A stretch of DNA of 58,301 nt from Gammaproteobacteria bacterium RIFCSPHIGHO2_12_FULL_41_20. GTDB taxonomy: Bacteria; Pseudomonadota; Gammaproteobacteria; DSM-16500. Of this stretch, positions 19,969-28,752 are shown in pieces; the stretch's first letter is position 1, and the number at the start of each line of letters is the position of its first letter. The stretch covers positions 1 through 58,301 of the forward strand of contig MGYC01000023.1 of the NCBI GenBank assembly GCA_001801575.1, in the 5' to 3' direction. Position numbers and translations under genes: made by a program. A model generated the notes under the pieces. It did no database searches, had not been told where the DNA came from, and worked only from the letters and a program-made list of their open reading frames with translations.

Positions 19969-20892
19969 ATGCATATACCAGCCAATGTCTTATTAATTGT
20001 ATTTAATATCTGCTGGATCACTCTTGCTTGGTCATCGCCAACACCCACAGCAACTAAATGGTTTTTCACTTCTCAAGATGTAAATGCCTTACATAGCAAA
20101 CCAGCTGATCAACGCGTTTTTTATGGCTATGATCCATTACAATTCGGCGACCTCCGTTTACCTCGTAGTGGCTCGGGTCCCTATCCTGTCGCTATTATTA
20201 TTCATGGCGGATGCTGGTTAGCAAAATATGCTAACTTACAAAATACAGCAGCACTAGCTGATGCGTTTCGAGATAATGGTATTGCAACCTGGAATATCGA
20301 ATATCGCAGTGTAGATAACAATGGCGGTGGTTGGCCTGGTACATTTCTGGATGTGGCACATGCCGCGGATTTTTTAAATAATTTAGCCCATAAATATCCA
20401 CTCGATTTAAAACATGTCATTGTTATAGGACACTCTGCAGGCGGGCATTTAGCGCTATGGTTAGCTGGTCGCCATCATTTGCCACCCAATAGTGAATTAT
20501 ATGTGAAAAACCCTATAAAACTACAAGGCGCTATTGTTTTAGGTGGTGTGCCTGATTTACTGATGTTTCAAAAACAAGGAGAGATTATGTGCGGCACCGA
20601 TGTGATTAGCCGCTTACTAGGTAATATCCCGGAACAAAGACTGATTCATTATCGCCAAGCTTCCCCGAATGAATTACTTCCCTTAGGTGTGCCACAGGTA
20701 TTATTGTACGGAGAAAATGATCTGGTTACTCCTAGCAGTTTTAGTTATGCTTATTCACAACAAGCAATAAAGAAAGGTGATGTTATTAAGCTAGCCGAGA
20801 TCCCTTATGCTGGACATCATGAGTATAATGTGCCTAATTCGGTTGCCTGGCCTACTCTTCAATCTGCAGCACTCTTATTACTTCAACATTAG
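19969..20892 (+). CDS. exported alpha/beta hydrolase (esterase/kynurenine formamidase-like)
   Basis: A 307-residue serine esterase of the hormone-sensitive-lipase / BD-FAE-like group. An N-terminal hydrophobic segment ending WSSPTPTA suggests export to periplasm or outside. Motifs: oxyanion-hole HGGCW (79-83), nucleophile elbow GHSAGG with Ser156, an acidic residue in YGENDLVTP (about 248) and His in AGHHEYN (about 282). The physiological substrate is unknown. It lies just after the MITE-split terminator; no ribosome site of note is visible and the start could be a later codon. Confidence 0.83.
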   Translation: MHIPANVLLIVFNICWITLAWSSPTPTATKWFFTSQDVNALHSKPADQRVFYGYDPLQFGDLRLPRSGSGPYPVAIIIHGGCWLAKYANLQNTAALADAFRDNGIATWNIEYRSVDNNGGGWPGTFLDVAHAADFLNNLAHKYPLDLKHVIVIGHSAGGHLALWLAGRHHLPPNSELYVKNPIKLQGAIVLGGVPDLLMFQKQGEIMCGTDVISRLLGNIPEQRLIHYRQASPNELLPLGVPQVLLYGENDLVTPSSFSYAYSQQAIKKGDVIKLAEIPYAGHHEYNVPNSVAWPTLQSAALLLLQH

Positions 20893-20950
20893 TTTTCTTC
20901 TAAAATGAATAGGAAACTGGGTAAGAGCGCGGTGCGGAGTTTTCGAGACA

Positions 20951-22243
20951 TTATGGAGTAGAATGCGCCGCAGCTGCCGTATCATCTGTCAAGGCCTCAT
21001 CAGAATGTCTATTACTATCCCGTCTAAGAAGCAATATAGGTTGAGGACGTAACTCGCGAAGCATATGAATAACATCAGTTAAAAGAGCATTCACTTTAGG
21101 TAATAAATGCTTACTGTTTTTCTCCATTAGTTCTTCTCTGAGTTTGAAAAGCCGCCGTAGCAGTGCTATGGGCTTCGTTTTATTTTCACCAAGATCTACT
21201 TCGGCATCTGCTGCTAATCCATCATGGGAACGAGGAATAGAGATAAATAAAAACGAATAACGATCATTACGATATTGCTCTAAGGTGGACATAATCTCAT
21301 CGTAAAAGCGTGCTAAAATATTTGTCTGATGTGAAGTCCAAGCGCAACTCATCGCGTACTGTAATGTTTTTATTTGTACCGCTAGTTCACACTCTTTTAC
21401 TGAGCTTAACATATCTGGCAATTCACTGCCGGTTAACTCTATTTGTGTTACCTCAGGGCCAGAATCTGCCATCCCTGATTGCAATTGCTCGATGAGTTTT
21501 CTCGCCTTACTTGCTTGTCGCCGTGGAACTCGAATGATTACAAACTCACTTACACCGTCATCCTCGATCGTGATTGTTTCTTCGATGCGTGGTTTCGTAG
21601 GTAATCTCGCTACCGCCACTTCCACCTCCATTGCCACAGGCGCGGTCATTTGTTGATAGGCTCTTAGCTGTTCCTGTATAGCTAACGCTAACTTGTAGTA
21701 TTGGACACCTATATCCCATTTAGTGAGCCCAACAATAGACTTAAAAAGGCCATCCTTCCAATCACAGGTTTTAATACCATCTTTATCACGTACGGGTGCT
21801 CCATCAACTATGAGGTCCTTTTTTTTGTAAAAGTTATATATATGTTTATATAGACCCTCTAACCATAAAGCTACTTCGGTCCATAAGGATACGGTTTCTT
21901 TAGTAACTTTTATTTTCTTCATTTTCTCTACTAAGGCACTCATCTCGTCTATGATCATTTTTCCTTGGTTACGATAGCGAATGAATACACCCGCCACATT
22001 AAATGTATTTTGCTCTTCATCCGTTTTTCTTAATTTTTTTATTGCTTCTTCTATATATGTTCTGGTATCTGCAAATGCCGTATCTTGTTCGGAAACTAAA
22101 GGTAATATGTCTTCTAAAATTTTTATAATAACTGGAATAGAAATTTCAGCATCTAAATTTTCAATAACACTTAACGAGGCTGTTCGCTGGGCAATAGAAT
22201 TCTCTTCTCTATAACGTTGGATTTTAGCTAGGTTTAGCGGCAT
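20951..22243 (-). CDS. orphan helical protein
   Basis: A 430-residue protein with no recognised family, signal peptide or membrane helix. It is mostly amphipathic helix with many charged residues, with a short beta stretch (EFVIIRVPRRQ) near the middle and an Ala/Asp/Ser tail. I chose the ATG at 22243 (MPLNLAKIQRY) because a run of G's (AGGGGGGAA) precedes it. It overlaps the end of the upstream small membrane protein gene by 20 bp, so the two are probably co-translated. An effector or structural role is possible. Confidence 0.72.
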   Translation of the reverse strand: MPLNLAKIQRYREENSIAQRTASLSVIENLDAEISIPVIIKILEDILPLVSEQDTAFADTRTYIEEAIKKLRKTDEEQNTFNVAGVFIRYRNQGKMIIDEMSALVEKMKKIKVTKETVSLWTEVALWLEGLYKHIYNFYKKKDLIVDGAPVRDKDGIKTCDWKDGLFKSIVGLTKWDIGVQYYKLALAIQEQLRAYQQMTAPVAMEVEVAVARLPTKPRIEETITIEDDGVSEFVIIRVPRRQASKARKLIEQLQSGMADSGPEVTQIELTGSELPDMLSSVKECELAVQIKTLQYAMSCAWTSHQTNILARFYDEIMSTLEQYRNDRYSFLFISIPRSHDGLAADAEVDLGENKTKPIALLRRLFKLREELMEKNSKHLLPKVNALLTDVIHMLRELRPQPILLLRRDSNRHSDEALTDDTAAAAHSTP

Positions 22244-22508
22244 GGAGTTCCCCCCTAGATTCATTAGGATGATTCGCAGCAGATTTAATTATACCAACAT
22301 GCCGACGAAAAAAAGGCAACCCTAAGGCTTTTCCTAAACGGCCTTCTTTATATAGATCGTATGCTCCATGCGTAATACACCCAAGAGTAGCAATAGCAAG
22401 AACCACGGTTTTATAAGGATCTGCTTGCCATGCATAGCTGATGGCAGTGCTTACTCCCAAGACAATGGCTACAGAAAAATCGTATGCATGTGCCGGAACA
22501 TGTCTCAT
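22224..22508 (-). CDS. small two-helix membrane protein
   Basis: A 94-residue protein with two hydrophobic segments (about 11-27 and 33-50) separated by a short loop, followed by a basic C-terminus. No family is recognised. Its 3' end overlaps the start region of the orphan gene at 20951-22243 by 20 bp, which suggests coupling. No other reading frame here makes a better candidate. Confidence 0.5.
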   Translation of the reverse strand: MRHVPAHAYDFSVAIVLGVSTAISYAWQADPYKTVVLAIATLGCITHGAYDLYKEGRLGKALGLPFFRRHVGIIKSAANHPNESRGELHAAKPS

Positions 22509-22580
22509 AAAGGCCTATTAATGCACAAAATGAATTAGGAATAATCATTATTGATAAATGCGAGGCTGAATGCAAGTGAA

Positions 22581-22805
22581 TTAAGAGTTCCGTAGAGTTT
22601 CTGGTGCTAGCGGAACAATAAGCCACATAAGCAAGTAAATCAGTAATGCGCATCCACCTAAAAAAAAGAATAAAATAAAAACCAATCGCACCCAAGTTGG
22701 GTCGGTGCCAAAATATTCTGCCAGCCCACCACAGATACCAGCCAATATGCGTTCCTTACGAGATCGGTATAATTTTTTATAAGGCGAAGATGATGATATG
22801 TCCAT
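22581..22805 (-). CDS. PspC-domain membrane protein
   Basis: A 74-residue PspC-family protein. It shows the hallmark pattern KKLYRSRKERILAGICGGLAEYFGTDPTWVRL followed by a single long hydrophobic helix (FILFFFLGGCALLIYLLMW) and a VPLAP end. PspC proteins bind the inner membrane and take part in membrane-stress signalling; stand-alone copies such as this are common and their role is not always known. No pspA or pspF is nearby. Confidence 0.88.
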   Translation of the reverse strand: MDISSSSPYKKLYRSRKERILAGICGGLAEYFGTDPTWVRLVFILFFFLGGCALLIYLLMWLIVPLAPETLRNS

Positions 22806-22821
22806 AACCCAGCATCCTTTT

Positions 22822-23313
22822 TTAGTTAGAGCTCGTTATTAATGATGGTGTAGCAAGGTGATAATCCGGTGTTACCACATAAGATATGCGCTTGCCCGAA
22901 TCATCTTCAATCCATAGCTCAATAGCAGCCTCTTTTATTATACCATTTAAGTGATAGCCTTTACCTGCAGCCAGCGTTCCCTGTATAGAAGCTGTTGCCT
23001 CATAAGGCCCTTGACTACTAAATAAAGTCGCAGATTTATTAAACGTTGACTTAATTGTAAAAACATGCGAACCAGGTAACACTGGAATATTATAAGAGAA
23101 GTCATCCAAGATAAATATACTGTAAACAACCGTCTTGCCGTCAATAGCAACTACCTTGCCATTATGCCAATTCCATGCGCTAACACTATGATCAAAGCCA
23201 CGAATAATTGCGCGCTGCGATGGCAGTGTATCTGGTGTTTCATATAATTTTCCTGTTGCGCATCCCATCAAGGACAATAGCAATACAGCGGTTAATATAA
23301 TTTTTTTATACAT
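22822..23313 (-). CDS. lipoprotein
   Basis: A 163-residue predicted lipoprotein: MYKKIILTAVLLLSLMGC with lipobox LMGC gives Cys18 as the lipidated residue. The mature part is beta-rich with no recognised family. I prefer the ATG at 23313 with AAGGATTT upstream to the longer reading from 23361. It lies 16 bp from the PspC gene and about 58 bp from the TerC gene on the same strand, so an envelope-stress unit of terC-like, lipoprotein and PspC genes is possible. Confidence 0.8.
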   Translation of the reverse strand: MYKKIILTAVLLLSLMGCATGKLYETPDTLPSQRAIIRGFDHSVSAWNWHNGKVVAIDGKTVVYSIFILDDFSYNIPVLPGSHVFTIKSTFNKSATLFSSQGPYEATASIQGTLAAGKGYHLNGIIKEAAIELWIEDDSGKRISYVVTPDYHLATPSLITSSN

Positions 23314-23371
23314 ACATAAATCCTTAGTTAAATGATGAGATAATAAAATCACTTGAAACACCCCTAAAATG

Positions 23372-24316
23372 CTAGCGATTTAATTTTCTTCTGCTCAACA
23401 GAATACAACCTAATAAAATCGCCGCAATTACGCCCAGCGCTACCCATGTGGGCATATGATACCAATAGGCCAATAACATTTTACAGCCAATGAATATTAA
23501 AATAATAGCAAGGCCATACTTTAACAAATAAAAACGGTCTGCCATATCTGCAATTAAAAAATACAATGAACGTAATCCTAGAATAGCAAAAATATTGGAA
23601 GTAAAGACAATGAATGGGTCTTTTGTAATGGCAAAAATAGCAGGAATACTGTCTACCGCAAAAATTAAATCACTAATTTCAATAAAAACCAACACCATGA
23701 ACAGCGGAGTTACATATAAAAGTCGTTGCTTCCAAATAAAAAATTGTTCGCCATACAGTACATCTGTAACACGTAAATGACGGCGCATCCAATGTAAAAT
23801 GGGATTTTGTGCCAAATCTGTTTTATGCTCAGCAAAAACAAACATTTTGACACCAGTAACAACCAAAAAAGCACCAAACACATACAAAATCCAATACGCC
23901 TTAGTCACCAACCAAATACCAAATAAAATCAGAACAAAGCGCATAGCGATAGCGCCCAGTACACCGTATTGTAAAACTCGACGTTGGTACTCAGCGGGGA
24001 TGGAGAAATAACTAAAAATAACGATAAAAATAAAAATATTATCTACAGATAAAGATTTTTCTATTAGATAGCCTGTAAGGAATTGTAATGCTTTCTCATT
24101 CGCAATAGTGACATCAAAGATGCGTCCTAGATACCACCATAATAACAAATTAAACATTAAAGCAAGGGCCACCCATACTATGGTCCAAGCCAGCGCTTCT
24201 CGTGCATGCACCTTATGTGCCTTTCCACCTCCGAGCATCATCATGTCAATGGTTAACATAATAGCAATAAACACAAAAAACCCTGCCCACATCCACCACT
24301 CACTGATTGACGCCAT
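23372..24316 (-). CDS. TerC/Alx-family metal exporter
   Basis: A 314-residue integral membrane protein of the TerC family, close in length to E. coli Alx. Eight to nine transmembrane helices are visible, with the family's acidic intramembrane residues in LTIDMMML, EKSLSVDNIFIF and EISDLIFAVDSIPAIF. Proteins of this group export manganese and have been linked to tellurite resistance and metalation of exported proteins. E. coli alx is controlled by an alkaline-pH/Mn riboswitch; no such element can be assigned in the short leader here. Confidence 0.9.
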   Translation of the reverse strand: MASISEWWMWAGFFVFIAIMLTIDMMMLGGGKAHKVHAREALAWTIVWVALALMFNLLLWWYLGRIFDVTIANEKALQFLTGYLIEKSLSVDNIFIFIVIFSYFSIPAEYQRRVLQYGVLGAIAMRFVLILFGIWLVTKAYWILYVFGAFLVVTGVKMFVFAEHKTDLAQNPILHWMRRHLRVTDVLYGEQFFIWKQRLLYVTPLFMVLVFIEISDLIFAVDSIPAIFAITKDPFIVFTSNIFAILGLRSLYFLIADMADRFYLLKYGLAIILIFIGCKMLLAYWYHMPTWVALGVIAAILLGCILLSRRKLNR

Positions 24317-24359
24317 AAATGTTATTCTTTGCCCCTCTATCCTTATTTATTATTTGTGT

Positions 24360-24791
24360 TCAGAAGTTCAAAGGAACCCCAAACCTAACTAAACTACGGT
24401 GAAATTCATTTGCACGCTGTTGCGCAGCAGTAGATGATGATGGCTTACTGCCGCCACCAAAAAGTGAGCATATACTTCTTGCTACCGTTGGCAGAATAGC
24501 AGAGGGAGGGTGTGCTGGATTACCCTTGGCAGCAGGATTATTTTGTTGTGCTTCTGCTTTAGGATTACGCGGCTCCCCTTTCTCTGCAACCCGTTCAGGA
24601 GGAAGGCAAGCATCGACTACGTTTGCCTTAGGATTGGATTCCGCACCTACATGTGCAGCCCAAAGATTCCCTTCTGCTGGCGCATGAAAACTCAAGGATG
24701 GCATGTCTCTAGAATAAACACCTGATGGTGGCAATGAGAATGAGTCTGAACATACTACTTGTAAGCCTATAGGCGGTGTATTTGGTTTCAT
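24360..24791 (-). CDS. small Pro/Ala-rich orphan protein
   Basis: A 143-residue protein with no recognised domain, low complexity and many Pro, Ala and Asn residues, probably largely disordered. I chose the ATG at 24791 because a strong AAGGAGGATAC precedes it. It ends 43 bp from the TerC start, on the same strand. Confidence 0.6.
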   Translation of the reverse strand: MKPNTPPIGLQVVCSDSFSLPPSGVYSRDMPSLSFHAPAEGNLWAAHVGAESNPKANVVDACLPPERVAEKGEPRNPKAEAQQNNPAAKGNPAHPPSAILPTVARSICSLFGGGSKPSSSTAAQQRANEFHRSLVRFGVPLNF

Positions 24792-24983
24792 GTATCCTCC
24801 TTTTTCATCTATTAGGAGTTTCACATTACAATTACTAAATAACTAAAATAGCAAATATAACCCATCTTTAAATATATACCCGGAACCTTAAGGAAAAGCT
24901 ACTTTTTTGCTTGACCCTCAATATAGCAACATCAATATATGGATTATGGAATTCTTGTGCGCGCCGCAAATATGTCATAAGAT

Positions 24984-26291
24984 ATGGAATTATTTGGTAA
25001 AAATGATGAGCAAGGATGCCCAGTGAAAAATCCAATACCCACTTTAATTCACTTATATTCTTTGGCCAAACAGAGAAAAAACAATCTTTCTGTGTTGTTA
25101 TCTAAACAATATCTCGCTGATATCCAATTTATTTTAAGAAATGCAACCCATCCGCGGTTTAATAGTCAAAGCATCACTAATTTGTTACTCAGCATTGTTT
25201 ATTTACATGGAACTTGGTCAGATATACAAACTGCACAGCTTGATGGATTGCTGATAAACACGTTGCATCGCCACATTGATCAACTTACCTCACAAGGTAC
25301 GGCTAATACATTGTGGGCGTTAGCACATTTGAATTTCACATACCAAGATTTGCAACAGCAACAATTACTGCACCCCTTGCTACATGCCATTCAACGCAAT
25401 AGCCATCAACTTAATTCCCAGGACACAGCAAATTCACTATGGGCGCTTGCGCAATTGGGTATAACCTGGCAAATCTTGCAACAGCAACAACTGGCACCGT
25501 TATTTTTTACAGTCATTCAACGTAATATTGCTACATTTAAACCTCAGGATCTTACTAATGTATTAAGAGCATTCGCTCAATACGGAATTACTTGGAATGA
25601 TTTGCAACAACAACAGCTCGCACGGCCGCTCTGTGACGCAATACGCCGTGATGCTCATACATTCAATCATAGACACACAACCAACATGCTGTGGGCGCTG
25701 AGCCACTTAAGACTATCATGGCAAGACATTAAACAATGGGAGCTGGATGCAATAATTATCCAGATCCTAACTCGTGGCATTCCAGAAATTAGCCCCATTG
25801 GTACAGGTTATACATTACGGGCATTAACGCACTTTGGTTTAATGTGGCACGACATGCAAGTCATGCATTTAGATGTTCTATTGCTTGAGGCAATAAAACG
25901 TAATGCGACTAGACTCACCCCTGCTGGCATCGTCAATACCTTGCAAGCACTAGTCCAGTTTGGTTTCTCATGGCAAGCCATTCAACAATGCCATCTTGCG
26001 CAACCGCTTATGGACGCCATTTATTATCATACAAAAAAATTTGATTACGAAACAGTTCAACAATTACAAAAACTATCGTTTTGGCCACAACTACCTTTGC
26101 CGTGGGATGTAAAAAAGCATTTTCATACATTGTTAGCTAAATCAAGCGCTATCCCCATAAGTGTCTCGCCCATGAAAACTGTATTTAACCCTGTCTCTGC
26201 TCAACCAAGAATGTTTGCCAAGTCGGTTACAACTCATACTTCTCAAGATATGTCCTCGTTGCCAAGTCAAGCATTAAAACCACTATCCTAA
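24984..26291 (+). CDS. alpha-solenoid protein with seven 42-residue OPR/FASTK-like repeats
   Basis: Residues 64-357 are seven consecutive repeats of exactly 42 residues (64-105, 106-147, 148-189, 190-231, 232-273, 274-315, 316-357). The pattern is TxNxLWALAxLxxxWQDLQQxxL followed by xxLxxAIxRNxxxLxxQ. The NTLWALA core is like that of octotricopeptide (OPR) and FAST-kinase-type RNA-binding solenoids of chloroplasts and mitochondria. The usual OPR is 38 residues, so this is a variant. The N-terminus has no signal peptide; the C-terminal 70 residues are unique. Function unknown; RNA or protein binding, and possibly an effector role, are inferences. Confidence 0.82.
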   Translation: MELFGKNDEQGCPVKNPIPTLIHLYSLAKQRKNNLSVLLSKQYLADIQFILRNATHPRFNSQSITNLLLSIVYLHGTWSDIQTAQLDGLLINTLHRHIDQLTSQGTANTLWALAHLNFTYQDLQQQQLLHPLLHAIQRNSHQLNSQDTANSLWALAQLGITWQILQQQQLAPLFFTVIQRNIATFKPQDLTNVLRAFAQYGITWNDLQQQQLARPLCDAIRRDAHTFNHRHTTNMLWALSHLRLSWQDIKQWELDAIIIQILTRGIPEISPIGTGYTLRALTHFGLMWHDMQVMHLDVLLLEAIKRNATRLTPAGIVNTLQALVQFGFSWQAIQQCHLAQPLMDAIYYHTKKFDYETVQQLQKLSFWPQLPLPWDVKKHFHTLLAKSSAIPISVSPMKTVFNPVSAQPRMFAKSVTTHTSQDMSSLPSQALKPLS

Positions 26292-26345
26292 TATTTAGGA
26301 ATAACGTAAATTAGCCTTAATATTGCATACCGAGGAGCGACCCTT

Positions 26346-27824
26346 ATGAATACATCACGCAAAGAAGCGCCGCCAGTTCCACCAAGAACACAAACATCGC
26401 CTGACATACTAAGAGATATACCTGAAAAATTTCGATTCCTGTTTGAATATGGTGGACCTTTTAAGATTGTTAGAAGTAACATGCCTAAGTTTACCGAAGG
26501 CTTTTCCCTGCTTGCAGCAGGTCAACAAACCCCGTCTGAAGCCTTACCCGTAAGCACTGCTAAAACAGTTCTTTCTTCTTTATTTTCTAGAGCAACAACT
26601 CTGATTACCCGAGCAGAGCCTGCTATAAGTAATTTTGCGATGCTTTTTGAGAAGTTTAATCTTGAACTCAGCACTATAGCCAATAAGCAAGTGCTGGAGA
26701 GGAATAATATACAAAGTGACCCAGCATCACTGCTTACTTTATTCATACAAAAAATAATATTACTGAATCAATTGGTTGAGGATTATTGTAAGGTGCTGCA
26801 AAAAAATCTACTCGAGGTACAGTTAGCAGTAAGAGAAGCCCTTAAAAAAGACTTTGCCCAATGGAATAACCATCCCACAGCGTCATCCCCCATTGATGAA
26901 AACATAAAAAAGTTTAGCCTGGAAATAACTCAAGCGCAATCGCAAATACGTATTGCAGCAGACAAACTAACTCCGTATATCCAAGACTTATTTGGCCCTG
27001 CTCCTGCTTTATTTGCACTCGCTCCGAAGTCCACAGAGGCTTCGCTTAACGAAGAAGCATGTACAAGGTCATTTAATGAGAAAATAGTAGCCTTTTTTAA
27101 AACAGAAATCCCACCCGCGCTTACAGTTACGGAAATTATACCGAAAGGTTGGAAACTAATAAGCGATTATAAAGGCACAGGTGCCCCCTCTGCTGCATCT
27201 TTGGAGCAGATTTTTATAAAAATCATCCTACCTAAGTTGCATGAATTAGAATGGCAGCTTACTGAATTAGGTAAAGTAAAAGCAGTAAGTCAATCCTTTA
27301 TCACTGAGGTACGACAAAATGTTATCACTAGTATTCGAGTTGGATTACCCCAATTACTTAGTGAAAAAGGTGATGTAGTACATCCAGTGCAAGATAGTAT
27401 TGACAGGGTAAAAGCCCTAGTAGAGGCAGAGATTTTAATACTAGAGCAACAACAAGCGGCTAGTGTTACCACAGCCTTAGCTACTCCTGCTACTGCTGTG
27501 CTTGTTCCGTACGAGGAATTTTCAAGAGACGCACAAAGCCATTTCTATCACGATAACACGGGGTTTTATGATATTTATATTAGTCAAGTAACGCCTATCG
27601 ATAATGGCTTAGTTGCCGCACTACAAGAATTGGATACACTGGTAGCTCAATATGTTGATGGTAACGAGGATAATAAAGCATATAAAATTGAATTGTGGAA
27701 CCATATAGTAGATCAAGTTAGCAACCAAGGATGCAATCCGGAATGTACAGTAACAGCATGCTGCGAAGGTATGCGTAAAGTATTGGCAGATTTTTCACAG
27801 CCATCGCATAGCTTGTCGTATTGA
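26346..27824 (+). CDS. orphan protein with an N-terminal SH3-ligand-like motif
   Basis: A 492-residue protein of no recognised family. Residues 8-16 read APPVPPRTQ, which fits the class II SH3-ligand pattern PxxPx(R/K), as used by eukaryotic signalling proteins. The remainder is mostly amphipathic helix with likely coiled-coil stretches; no signal peptide or membrane helix. The start at 26346 lies 54 bp after the solenoid gene, so the two could be co-transcribed. An effector role is a guess from the motif and context. Confidence 0.72.
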   Translation: MNTSRKEAPPVPPRTQTSPDILRDIPEKFRFLFEYGGPFKIVRSNMPKFTEGFSLLAAGQQTPSEALPVSTAKTVLSSLFSRATTLITRAEPAISNFAMLFEKFNLELSTIANKQVLERNNIQSDPASLLTLFIQKIILLNQLVEDYCKVLQKNLLEVQLAVREALKKDFAQWNNHPTASSPIDENIKKFSLEITQAQSQIRIAADKLTPYIQDLFGPAPALFALAPKSTEASLNEEACTRSFNEKIVAFFKTEIPPALTVTEIIPKGWKLISDYKGTGAPSAASLEQIFIKIILPKLHELEWQLTELGKVKAVSQSFITEVRQNVITSIRVGLPQLLSEKGDVVHPVQDSIDRVKALVEAEILILEQQQAASVTTALATPATAVLVPYEEFSRDAQSHFYHDNTGFYDIYISQVTPIDNGLVAALQELDTLVAQYVDGNEDNKAYKIELWNHIVDQVSNQGCNPECTVTACCEGMRKVLADFSQPSHSLSY

Positions 27825-27892
27825 ATAAAGGGATGGCATTACCCACGAAAGCTATGGTAACTTACGCGGCTAGAATCGAGGAAAATAGCAGT

Positions 27893-28720
27893 ATGACTCT
27901 ATGGCGCATAATACTATTCCCTTTACTCCTAGCCTGTTTTTTTTCGGCCTACCCTAGTTATGCCGCGAATACTGATTGTCCAATCTCTTGTTCCGCGCAT
28001 TCTCGCAGTCAAGAATCCTGCCAGGATATGATATTTGGCATGATCCCTACTCATGACAATGCTAATGAAATCAAGGTATGCCATAAGCATTATCTGGTTG
28101 GCGCTAACATTGTGTCAAAGACACCCAATTGGGTTGCTTACCATCTGACTAGCACATATATTCCTCAACCTGACATTAGCCGAGAAAAATATTATTGCCC
28201 TGATCCATGCCTAAACTCAGGCCAACGCGCAGAGCCGATGGATTACACAGGCTTATATCCCAAATATAATCGCGGGCATATGACACCAGCTAAAGATAAT
28301 AAATGGGATTTAGATTCCTACCAAGAAAGCTTTTATCTCTCTAATATTGTACCGCAACAGCCGGATAATAATAACGGCATCTGGCTACAATTGGAAAATG
28401 ATATTGATGTTTGGCTAAAAACATACGGTGAATTATATATTATTACTGGCCCTATTTATGATTACCAGGGGATTAAGCATCAAGAAATAGGTGAGAATAA
28501 GGTATGGGCCCCTGTTGCCTTGTTTAAGATTATTTATGCTCCTAATCAGCAATTAGTATTAAGCTTTATTATTCCTAATCAACCTATTCCCGCATCTGCT
28601 TTACCTCGGTATTTGACTAGTATTAGTACTATCAACCAGTGGACAGACTTAAATTTATTTGCTGATTTACCGCCAACACTAAAAGATTCTGTCCCTACTA
28701 GCTTATGGCCATTACAATAG
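27893..28720 (+). CDS. exported DNA/RNA non-specific endonuclease
   Basis: A secreted or periplasmic nuclease of the NUC1/NucA family. The preferred start is the ATG at 27893, giving a signal peptide (MTLWRIILFPLLLACFF, cleaved near SYAA) and 275 residues. The metal/catalytic motif is NRGHM, residues 126-130, with His129 the general base; the usual first residue is Asp. The conserved Asn lies in the FYLSNIVPQ segment. Several Cys residues in the mature part suggest disulfides, fitting an extracytoplasmic enzyme. Role could be nutrient nucleotide scavenging or host DNA degradation. Confidence 0.88.
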   Translation: MTLWRIILFPLLLACFFSAYPSYAANTDCPISCSAHSRSQESCQDMIFGMIPTHDNANEIKVCHKHYLVGANIVSKTPNWVAYHLTSTYIPQPDISREKYYCPDPCLNSGQRAEPMDYTGLYPKYNRGHMTPAKDNKWDLDSYQESFYLSNIVPQQPDNNNGIWLQLENDIDVWLKTYGELYIITGPIYDYQGIKHQEIGENKVWAPVALFKIIYAPNQQLVLSFIIPNQPIPASALPRYLTSISTINQWTDLNLFADLPPTLKDSVPTSLWPLQ

Positions 28721-28752
28721 GATCTATTGTGTTACACGATATGGTTTAGCAT

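Noticed and set aside
22411-22695. 94-codon reading frame on the minus strand between the PspC and membrane-protein genes
   Set aside because: It overlaps both real genes in another frame and has no family features; the PspC gene is clear.
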